Assembly (NCBI GenBank): GCA_913041075.1 | Contig: CAJWGZ010000080.1 | Location: 1-5,082 of the forward strand | DNA length: 5,082 nucleotides | DNA from: an uncultured Fidelibacterota bacterium | Lineage (GTDB): Bacteria; Fidelibacterota; Marinisomatia; Marinisomatales; TCS55 | Direction of reading: 5' to 3' | Part shown: piece by piece, positions 1-5,082 of the stretch | How positions within the stretch are numbered: position 1 is the stretch's first letter | Layout of the letters: the number at the start of each line of letters is the position of its first letter | The notes under the pieces: model-generated | What the model was told of the DNA's origin: nothing | What the model saw: only the letters and a program-made list of their open reading frames with translations | The model's database searches: none | Made by a program: the position numbers and the translations under genes

Positions 1-175
1 CCACTTCCATCACAGCGTTCAATACACCTCTGGTAACATCCTCAAATGGGGCTTCAACTGTAGTAGGCGCTTCCCCGCGGAAGCGTAGTCGGTATTCACC
101 ATTTACCAATTCGATCAAAATCGCTTTGGTCGTAGTACTGCCGCAATCTGTTGCCAAGATCGATTGTAACGACAT
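1..175 (-). CDS. MutL/GlmL-family ASKHA ATPase, N-terminal fragment (cut by window edge)
   Basis: The reverse strand reads from an ATG at 175-173 for 58 codons to the window edge, with no stop. It begins MSLQSILATDCGSTTTKAIL. The D-C-G-S-T-T-T-K stretch (residues 10-17) is the phosphate-1 loop of the ASKHA (actin/Hsp70/sugar kinase) ATPase fold, in the form typical of the glutamate mutase accessory protein family called MutL or GlmL. This is unrelated to the DNA mismatch-repair MutL. Members are thought to help keep B12-dependent glutamate mutase active, but many genomes carry the gene without an obvious mutase, so the role here is open. The start lies 2 bases after the cdsA stop (TAACCATG), which implies co-transcription and probably translational coupling with cdsA. 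No strong ribosome binding site is visible. Most of the protein lies outside the window, so family assignment rests on the N-terminus only. Confidence 0.75.
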   Translation of the reverse strand, partial: MSLQSILATDCGSTTTKAILIELVNGEYRLRFRGEAPTTVEAPFEDVTRGVLNAVMEV

Positions 176-177
176 GG

Positions 178-1008
178 TTAGAACAATCTTGGGTAATAAA
201 TTAAGGTAATATAGGCATAGGTTAAGGGACTGGCAAATGTGATTGAATCGAAACGATCAAGAACGCCACCGTGCCCCAGTAATAGTTTCCCAGAATCCTT
301 CACCCCGACATCCCGTTTAAGTAATGATTCTGCAAAGTCGCCGACCTGGCCAAAAAATCCGGTAATTATGCTGAAGACAGCCACATCTAATAGTGTTAGA
401 TCAGGCAATATGCCCTGCACACGTAGGCCATAGAAAACTATGAAAGTAGATACGAGTCCTGCTATGGAACCCACCCAGGATTTATTGGGGCTAACCCGTG
501 GAAAAATCTTTTTCTGACCCCATTTCATACCAAATATATATGCTACCGAATCACAGATCCATATAGCGACGACCATGATGACCGTAAAATACGTACTGTA
601 AACCGTATCCAGATTTCGCAAGGCAATTACCGAACCCAGTAAAACAGGAACGTACATTATACCCAAAACTGTGATCCCCATATTTCTGGTCGGGTTTAGT
701 TTATCCCGACCCATTTCTATAAATAGAGTAATAATAATGAAACAGGCCAACAATGATAGTCCCTGCAATAACGTGATTGCCGGAAGCCAGAAATAATAAG
801 CCGCCATAAGCCCAGTGAATATATAACCAGTTAGCTTTACCGGAGATTGCCGTTCATTGGTGTTCATGCGATAAAACTCATCAAGTCCGATTATCATCAC
901 GAGAAAAATAAACAAGGCAAACCCTAGTCCTCCCCGCCAAAGCAAGTAAAGAATAGCAGGTATACCAATGACATTAATTAGTGTGCGATTAGTTGAAAGC
1001 TGATTCAT
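178..1008 (-). CDS. cdsA: Phosphatidate cytidylyltransferase (CDP-diacylglycerol synthase)
   Basis: This integral membrane enzyme makes CDP-diacylglycerol from CTP and phosphatidic acid, the precursor of the major phospholipids. The 276-residue length is normal for the family. Hydrophobic segments fill much of the chain, starting near residues 10-41 and recurring to about 220. The C-terminal CDP-diglyceride synthetase signature is present at 228-254: S228, K231-R232, K237-D238-S-G240, H246-G-G248, D251-R-F-D254. D224, D251 and D254 match the metal-binding acidic residues that I recall from Thermotoga CdsA. The other conserved block, around ICDSVAY (151-157) and SPNKSW (173-178), is also there. 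Two positions are off consensus: L244 where the signature has Pro or Gly, and V179 where SPKKTWEG-type sequences have Glu. ATG is the start; it fits the family N-terminus, though I see no good Shine-Dalgarno. A candidate promoter lies just upstream, and the mutL-like gene follows after 2 bases. Confidence 0.95.
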   Translation of the reverse strand: MNQLSTNRTLINVIGIPAILYLLWRGGLGFALFIFLVMIIGLDEFYRMNTNERQSPVKLTGYIFTGLMAAYYFWLPAITLLQGLSLLACFIIITLFIEMGRDKLNPTRNMGITVLGIMYVPVLLGSVIALRNLDTVYSTYFTVIMVVAIWICDSVAYIFGMKWGQKKIFPRVSPNKSWVGSIAGLVSTFIVFYGLRVQGILPDLTLLDVAVFSIITGFFGQVGDFAESLLKRDVGVKDSGKLLLGHGGVLDRFDSITFASPLTYAYITLIYYPRLF

Positions 1009-1031
1009 GAAAAGAATAAATTACCAATATA

Positions 1032-1060
1032 ATAATACACTTAATTAGTCCTTTTAACAA
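1032..1060 (-). promoter_or_regulatory. Candidate sigma70-type promoter for cdsA
   Basis: On the minus strand a -35-like TTGTTA (1060-1055) and a -10-like TATTAT (1037-1032) are separated by exactly 17 bases. They match 4 of 6 and 5 of 6 consensus positions. Transcription would start near 1025, giving a short leader of about 16 bases before the cdsA ATG. It sits in the only real intergenic gap of the window, between rlpA and cdsA. The region is AT-rich, so a chance match is possible. If the host is a Bacteroidota-like organism, its main sigma factor may prefer other motifs. Confidence 0.4.
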
Positions 1061-1087
1061 TAATGATTGGCCGATGACTAACTTAGT
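1039..1087 (-). repeat. Pair of similar 11-base near-palindromes around the cdsA promoter
   Basis: The minus strand carries ACTAAGTTAGT at 1087-1077, a perfect 5-1-5 dyad, and ACTAATTAAGT at 1049-1039, a near-palindrome. The two agree at 9 of 11 positions and their centres are 38 bases apart. The first lies upstream of the putative -35, and the second lies inside the -35/-10 spacer. That layout would suit a paired repressor operator. Both are short and AT-rich, so this is only a suggestion. Neither can form a useful hairpin, and no U-tract terminator is visible in the gap. Confidence 0.2.
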
Positions 1088-1096
1088 ATTTCAGGA

Positions 1097-1552
1097 TCAG
1101 GATTTGTGTTTCATATATTTGTTATCACCGACCTCGATGATCTCAATCCTGACTTTTGTTGTTCCCTGCAAAAGAAAATCTAGTTTCTTGGCCGCACCAT
1201 AGGAACAATCCAATATCCTGCCCTTGACGTAGGGACCACGATCATTTATACGCAAGATCAGGGATTTATTATTGGCAAGATTGGTCACACGAACCGTTGT
1301 ATTAAGCGGCAATGTTTTATGTGCAGCTGTAAGACCGTACATATCGTACACTTCCCCATTTGCCGTAAGTTTTCCATGAAAATCTGAACCATAAAATGAA
1401 CTAATACCGGTAATTACCTTGGGTACATGTTTCGATGTCTTAAGACTCCTTGGGTTCGAATTTTTCCTCGTTCCAGTGGAATTCCCATAGCGCGGCGAAT
1501 TCGTACAATCAGCGAATAATATACACATGACCAAAAGGAACCACCTATTCAT
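1097..1552 (-). CDS. rlpA: RlpA-like lytic transglycosylase, short form without SPOR domain
   Basis: RlpA proteins are periplasmic or outer-membrane-anchored lytic transglycosylases that cut peptidoglycan strands stripped of stem peptides, usually at the division septum. Residues 48-141 form the double-psi beta-barrel domain with the family hallmarks: SFYGSDFHGKLTANGE, YDMYGLTAAHKTLP, VRVTNL and INDRGPYVKGRILD. E67, H78 and D104 keep the spacing of the residues I recall as catalytic in Pseudomonas RlpA (E120, H131, D157). The protein has 151 residues and ends right after the barrel, so the C-terminal SPOR domain that targets E. coli RlpA to denuded glycan is absent. The N-terminus looks like a lipoprotein signal (R3, then a hydrophobic stretch to A14, C16), but FADC is a poor lipobox because Asp precedes Cys. 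The start ATG overlaps the pyrD stop as ATGA, pointing to translational coupling. The enzymatic role is well supported by motifs; septal localisation is not. Confidence 0.9.
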   Translation of the reverse strand: MNRWFLLVMCILFADCTNSPRYGNSTGTRKNSNPRSLKTSKHVPKVITGISSFYGSDFHGKLTANGEVYDMYGLTAAHKTLPLNTTVRVTNLANNKSLILRINDRGPYVKGRILDCSYGAAKKLDFLLQGTTKVRIEIIEVGDNKYMKHKS

Positions 1553-2469
1553 GAGCCTAATTCTACTTTGCCGACAAATTCAGGAACAGATCCAATATCA
1601 TTTTGATCAAGTAATGTATCCAGTTCTACGATAATACTGGTACCTATATTCGGATCCCTGTAATTCGCTGTGCCAACCTCCACAGCGGCTGCACCAGCTA
1701 AAACGTACTCAAGCACATCGTCCGCAGAGGTGATCCCACCAATACCAATCAGGGGAATGTCTACCGCTTGATAAATCTTATGCACACAGGCCAATCCAAC
1801 CGGTTTAATAGCTGGACCGGATAGGCCACCGTAACCATAATGAATATTACTTTTCTTATTAGTGGTATTAATGCTCATTCCCACTAATGTATTTATTGCT
1901 GAAAGTGCATCAGCACCACCCTTTTCCGCTGCAACGCCTATAGCTGCAATATCCGTAACATTGGGACTCAATTTCATGATCAATAGACGATCTGTTAATT
2001 TTCGAAGGCGCGTTGTAAGCTGTTCCGTAAGATCACAATCCACACCAAACTCCATCCCACCCGCATTTACATTTGGACATGAGATATTTATTTCATATCC
2101 AACAATATTTGAAGATACCAGTTCAGTTAATTCTAATACTTCACAATATTCATCATCCGTACTCCCCGCAATATTCATGATGATCGGTGTCTTAAGTTCT
2201 TCATATAAGGGAATCATTTTTTTAATGTATGCCTCCACACCAATATTTGCCAATCCGATCGAGTTGAGCATGCCAGATGGTGTTTCAACAATCCGCGGGG
2301 GTGGATTTCCTTCCCGGGGATAGCGGGTGACCGATTTTGTTACAATCGCACCCAGAACAGTAATATCCGCCAGTTCAGATACTTCTGTACCATATCCATA
2401 GGTACCCGACGCTACAAATATGGGATTTTTGAAATCTACTGAACCAATCTTAATCCGTAAGTCAGCCAA
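1549..2469 (-). CDS. pyrD: Dihydroorotate dehydrogenase class 1B, catalytic subunit
   Basis: This FMN enzyme oxidises dihydroorotate to orotate, the fourth step of pyrimidine synthesis, and passes electrons through PyrK to NAD+. Numbering from the TTG at 2469-2467 gives 306 residues, normal for the class. Visible hallmarks are KNPIFVASGT near the N-terminus, the GNPPPR...SGMLNSIGL block, the INISCPNV motif with the Cys (residue 131) that serves as active-site base in class 1 enzymes, KLSPNVTD, GGLSGPAIKP, and the FMN phosphate-binding IGIGGITSADD and GAAAVEVGTA near the C-terminus. An in-frame extension to an ATG at 2502 or a TTG at 2505 is open. I prefer 2469 because a strong AAAGGA lies 8 bases upstream, the length fits the family better, and the extra 12 residues would come wholly from DNA already coding for PyrK. 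The partner pyrK is directly upstream, overlapping by 8 bases, which supports class 1B over 1A or 2. The stop overlaps the rlpA start. Confidence 0.95.
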   Translation of the reverse strand: MADLRIKIGSVDFKNPIFVASGTYGYGTEVSELADITVLGAIVTKSVTRYPREGNPPPRIVETPSGMLNSIGLANIGVEAYIKKMIPLYEELKTPIIMNIAGSTDDEYCEVLELTELVSSNIVGYEINISCPNVNAGGMEFGVDCDLTEQLTTRLRKLTDRLLIMKLSPNVTDIAAIGVAAEKGGADALSAINTLVGMSINTTNKKSNIHYGYGGLSGPAIKPVGLACVHKIYQAVDIPLIGIGGITSADDVLEYVLAGAAAVEVGTANYRDPNIGTSIIVELDTLLDQNDIGSVPEFVGKVELGS

Positions 2470-3253
2470 TGATAACGTCCTTTGATTGATATACTGGTCC
2501 ATCAATACATACTAATGAATACTTCTCGTGATAACTGTGCTCAGCAACATTTCCGTTTACTCTTTTCACAACACAGCCTTGGCAGATACCTACACCGCAA
2601 CCCATGTAGCTTTCTACACTAATTTGGGCTGGTATTTGATGAGCAGCGGCAAACTCTTGCACCGCTTTTAGCATCGGTTCTGGACCACAGGCGAGTATTT
2701 CCGGCTTACTTGTATTTTCCAGACTTTTTACTATGGCTGGAATGACCGTACCTGCAATACCTGTCGTCCCGTCATCCGTCGCCAGGAAAACGTTATTTTG
2801 CGGTTTGTGGTCTATGAAATGCTCGACACTAGTACGAGCACCGAGAACCAGGACTGCTTCCTGACCTGCTGCTGTACATTCTCCATACATGTTCAATACG
2901 GGCGCCAAACCAACGCCGCCGCCCACAAGAACCGCTGTGAATTCATTATCGTCCCATCTAAATGTGTTTCCTAGCGGGCCCAGGATGTCCAGCGCAGTGC
3001 CTGCTTTCAATTCAGTTAATATCTGGGTCATTCTGCCAAATACTTTGTAAATAATCGCTATTTCATCACCATCTACAGCAGCGATACTCATGGGTCGTCG
3101 CAGAGGACTTTCCCACGACGATTGTACCAAAATCTGGATAAATTGCCCCGCACCCTTGTACTGTTCAGCAACGTCAGGGGCCGTCATTTTCATTTTCCAG
3201 AGATTGCTGGCAATCAGCTTATTTTCCATAACGGTAGCAATTTCAATTTTCAA
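2462..3253 (-). CDS. pyrK: Dihydroorotate dehydrogenase electron-transfer subunit (FAD, 2Fe-2S)
   Basis: PyrK is a ferredoxin-reductase-like flavoprotein that joins PyrD in a cytoplasmic heterotetramer and carries electrons from FMN via a [2Fe-2S] cluster and FAD to NAD+. The 263-residue chain shows an N-terminal beta-barrel FAD domain with LRRPMSIA (51-58) and GPLG (92-95), a nucleotide-binding domain with VLVGGGVGLAP (108-118) and CGPEPMLKA (189-197), and a C-terminal cluster site with C219, C224, C227 and C249 (C-x4-C-x2-C-x21-C). The last spacing is several residues longer than in the Lactococcus protein as I recall it. The start is a TTG at 3253-3251, which matches the N-terminus of known PyrK and has AGAGGA 8 bases upstream. 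The first ATG, at 3229, would remove the first beta strand. The start lies 11 bases inside the end of the TPR gene, and the end overlaps pyrD, so the genes are probably translationally coupled. Confidence 0.95.
   Translation of the reverse strand: MKIEIATVMENKLIASNLWKMKMTAPDVAEQYKGAGQFIQILVQSSWESPLRRPMSIAAVDGDEIAIIYKVFGRMTQILTELKAGTALDILGPLGNTFRWDDNEFTAVLVGGGVGLAPVLNMYGECTAAGQEAVLVLGARTSVEHFIDHKPQNNVFLATDDGTTGIAGTVIPAIVKSLENTSKPEILACGPEPMLKAVQEFAAAHQIPAQISVESYMGCGVGICQGCVVKRVNGNVAEHSYHEKYSLVCIDGPVYQSKDVIIG
2478..2483 (-). promoter_or_regulatory. Ribosome binding site deciding the pyrD start
   Basis: The minus strand reads AAAGGA at 2483-2478, then 8 bases, then TTG at 2469. This strong Shine-Dalgarno match lies inside the last codons of pyrK. 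It favours the TTG at 2469 over the upstream in-frame ATG (2502) and TTG (2505), neither of which has a comparable purine-rich site. Confidence 0.65.
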
Positions 3254-5072
3254 TAGTAGTGTCCTCTACTGCTTCCTGGTTATCCACTTCCACTGGATCC
3301 TCAGGAACTGCAATGATTTCAGCACCATTATCAGGCACATCCTTTGTGTCTACCTGATTTATCATGGATATCATTTGTTGCAATTCCTCATAACGATTTA
3401 TTGTGGCCAGGGCCTGCTCACTTTCGGGTTTATGGCTTTGTAGCCAGTCATAATAATATATGGCACTATCCGCCTGGGCAAAATGACGATCATACATTAC
3501 TGCCAGGAACATGGCTGAACGGGCAGCCACATCACTACTCTCATCCTGGTGCAAAATTTGTTTGAAAATTTCCAGTGCACCATCCGGATCAGATTGCCAC
3601 TCCAATTCACCTTGCCGAAATAGTTGATTTGATGAACCGTCCAGAGTATCCATACCGTAACGCACGCGCATATATTCAGCAAATTCAGAGCGTGGATATT
3701 TATTCAATAGTTTATCACGCAGTGTAATTGCCATTGTGGTATCATCCTGTTGTGCGGCTAGATAGGCAGCGGTGAACAATGCTTTTGCGTACTGTCCAGT
3801 GGTTGGTAAACTATCTATAATATTCATAAAATAAGGAATAGCTTCAGTGGGACGATTAAAGTGAAAGGCTACCAGTTCGCCCATATTGTAATAATGATTA
3901 GCGAGTGATTCATAATTGGGTGATAATTCGGCTGTCTGGACCTCATTTACGGCGCTTGAATCGTTGTTAATAGAATCAGTCTGTGTATTTACAAAAGTTT
4001 CCAATAGAGTGGCTATAGAAATCTGTGAATCCTTGTAGGACTTAATTTGCTTCACGCGGAGGTTTGCGGTAGGTGTGTATTGAGATTTTCGGTATTCTCT
4101 GGTGACCTGGCTAAACTGTTTTTCCGCATCATCCAGATCCCAATCTTCATTCATAGCAATTTCTCCAAGCATATAATATGCTTCAGCTGAATTCCCAGAT
4201 CGGGGATAATCCTTTATAATTGATTCTAAGCGGTTCTTGGCCATGTCATTCTTTCCTTGCATCTGATATAAACGGACCAATTCAAGTTCCAAGTTGCCAT
4301 GAATTCTGGTGAAGCGATCATCCACCAGTATTGATTTTATTTCCGACATCACCACATCCCAATTACCCAATAAACGGTGGATACGTACAATTTGTAGATT
4401 GGCTTCTTCGATCCGTTTTTTTGACAGCGAATAACGGATCACATTTTTATTTGCACTCAGCGCCAATTCATAATCTTTTTTATCAAAAGCCAATATGGAA
4501 ATGCGGTAATAGATCTGACCTCGTTGGTCCGCGTCGCTGGTTAGTTCTGCTCCCTTGAGCAGGTTTTCCAAGGCTAACTTATCTTCATTTAATTCCAACT
4601 GTATCTCAGAGATGGATAAGTGCATCTCCGCTTTTTGGTCTTTACTCAGCGATTCGTCCAGGTTAGTGGCCAGTGCTTCGAGGGCTGCCTGAGATTTTCC
4701 CTGTTTCCACTTTACCATAGCCTGCCAGTACCCTCTTTCAAATGGATAGGTTTCACCAAACTCATCCGCAAACTGCTGAAAAGTTGCTTCAGCCAGGCGG
4801 TATTCTTGACGATAAAAATGTGCCTTCCCAATCAATAATAGTGCATCTTTACGGTATCGGGTGTCAGGATATTTTTCAAGCACTAGCCTGGATTTGTCGA
4901 TCACTTTGGAATAAGAATCAATTGCGGATACAGGAATTGTTTCACCTGCTTTTTCCAGTCGTATTTTCTCTGCTTTCTTGAAGTACTGCTCAGCGTTATA
5001 GAACGTATTGAAATACGCACAGGATAAAAGGCAAAAACCTAGAGGAAAGGCAACAAAATGTCTGTATTTCAA
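3243..5072 (-). CDS. TPR-repeat outer-membrane-type lipoprotein of FCB-group character
   Basis: This 609-residue protein has a lipoprotein signal: K2, R4, a hydrophobic stretch 6-17 and the lipobox LLSC with Cys18. The mature N-terminus CAYFNTFYNAEQYFKKAE resembles a family of TPR lipoproteins I associate with FCB-group bacteria. Helical TPR-like hairpins are visible around 74-107, 148-217, 259-336, 391-469 and 483-563, with recurrent YPRS, A-YY-LGE and A---F-QI patterns of the BamD/YbgF-like subtype. Residues 345-385 are a polar linker, and 575-609 form an acidic, probably disordered tail. The mature protein has no Cys besides Cys18. It is probably a periplasm-facing scaffold in envelope assembly or secretion; the exact partner is unknown. 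The start is a TTG at 5072-5070, chosen because it gives a proper signal peptide. Only 10 bases upstream are visible, with no in-frame stop, so a slightly earlier start is possible. The gene ends 11 bases inside pyrK, as part of the same operon. Confidence 0.85.
   Translation of the reverse strand: MKYRHFVAFPLGFCLLSCAYFNTFYNAEQYFKKAEKIRLEKAGETIPVSAIDSYSKVIDKSRLVLEKYPDTRYRKDALLLIGKAHFYRQEYRLAEATFQQFADEFGETYPFERGYWQAMVKWKQGKSQAALEALATNLDESLSKDQKAEMHLSISEIQLELNEDKLALENLLKGAELTSDADQRGQIYYRISILAFDKKDYELALSANKNVIRYSLSKKRIEEANLQIVRIHRLLGNWDVVMSEIKSILVDDRFTRIHGNLELELVRLYQMQGKNDMAKNRLESIIKDYPRSGNSAEAYYMLGEIAMNEDWDLDDAEKQFSQVTREYRKSQYTPTANLRVKQIKSYKDSQISIATLLETFVNTQTDSINNDSSAVNEVQTAELSPNYESLANHYYNMGELVAFHFNRPTEAIPYFMNIIDSLPTTGQYAKALFTAAYLAAQQDDTTMAITLRDKLLNKYPRSEFAEYMRVRYGMDTLDGSSNQLFRQGELEWQSDPDGALEIFKQILHQDESSDVAARSAMFLAVMYDRHFAQADSAIYYYDWLQSHKPESEQALATINRYEELQQMISMINQVDTKDVPDNGAEIIAVPEDPVEVDNQEAVEDTTIEN
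3262..3267 (-). promoter_or_regulatory. Ribosome binding site supporting the TTG start of pyrK
   Basis: The minus strand reads AGAGGA at 3267-3262, then 8 bases, then TTG at 3253. The site lies within the last codons of the TPR lipoprotein gene. It supports initiation at the TTG rather than at the ATG 24 bases further in, and suggests that pyrK translation depends on ribosomes finishing the upstream gene. Confidence 0.65.
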
Positions 5073-5082
5073 GTTAATACCA

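Noticed and set aside
239..433. 64-codon plus-strand frame
   Set aside because: Antisense to the signature region of cdsA, which is clearly the coding strand.
1061..1072. CAATCATTATTG inverted repeat as a terminator between rlpA and cdsA
   Set aside because: Only a 4-base stem with AT-rich pairs and no following U-tract, so it is too weak to call.
1862..2323. 153-codon open frame on the plus strand
   Set aside because: It lies wholly antisense to pyrD, whose motifs run through the whole region; its Ser/Ile/Pro-rich product shows no recognisable domain.
3090..3443. 117-codon open frame on the plus strand across the pyrK/TPR junction
   Set aside because: Antisense to two well-supported genes; the hydrophobic look of its product comes from the complement of charged codons, with no family motif.
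3344..4981. Several short frames of 60-80 codons on both strands inside the TPR gene
   Set aside because: They are shadows of the lipoprotein gene, with no domain, credible start context or supporting neighbours.
1..5082. CRISPR arrays, insertion sequences, tRNA or rRNA genes, riboswitches
   Set aside because: Coding sequence covers nearly the whole window; no spaced repeats, terminal inverted repeats, transposase motifs or structured RNA signatures were seen by eye.

Overview
The window holds six genes, all on the minus strand, packed almost end to end, so transcription runs from the right edge to the left. In transcription order they are: a large outer-membrane-type TPR lipoprotein (5072-3243); pyrK, the electron-transfer subunit of class 1B dihydroorotate dehydrogenase (3253-2462); pyrD, its catalytic subunit (about 2469-1549); a small RlpA-like septal-ring lytic transglycosylase (1552-1097); an 88-base gap with a candidate promoter; cdsA, phosphatidate cytidylyltransferase (1008-178); and the first 58 codons of a MutL/GlmL-type ASKHA ATPase (glutamate mutase accessory family, not the mismatch-repair MutL), cut by the left edge.

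The first four genes overlap their neighbours by a few bases and look like one translationally coupled operon. cdsA and the mutL-like gene are 2 bases apart and look like a second unit, or a continuation with its own internal promoter. Three of the six starts appear to be TTG. The two whose upstream sequence is visible (pyrK and pyrD) each carry a strong Shine-Dalgarno-like hexamer exactly 8 bases upstream, while the ATG starts have little or none.

The organism is a Gram-negative-type bacterium: it has lipoproteins with signal peptides and RlpA. The TPR protein carries a post-lipobox FNTFYNA motif that I associate with FCB-group bacteria (Bacteroidota, Fibrobacterota, Calditrichota, Marinimicrobia and relatives). 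An uncultured FCB lineage such as Marinimicrobia/SAR406 is my best guess, by inference only. Base composition looks moderately AT-rich by eye.

Together the genes mix envelope work (lipoprotein, peptidoglycan hydrolase, phospholipid precursor CDP-diacylglycerol) with one step of pyrimidine synthesis. I see no mobile element, CRISPR array, tRNA or rRNA, and no convincing new multi-gene system. The points worth a second look are start-codon usage, departures from consensus in CdsA and RlpA, a dyad pair around the cdsA promoter, and the uncharacterised TPR lipoprotein.
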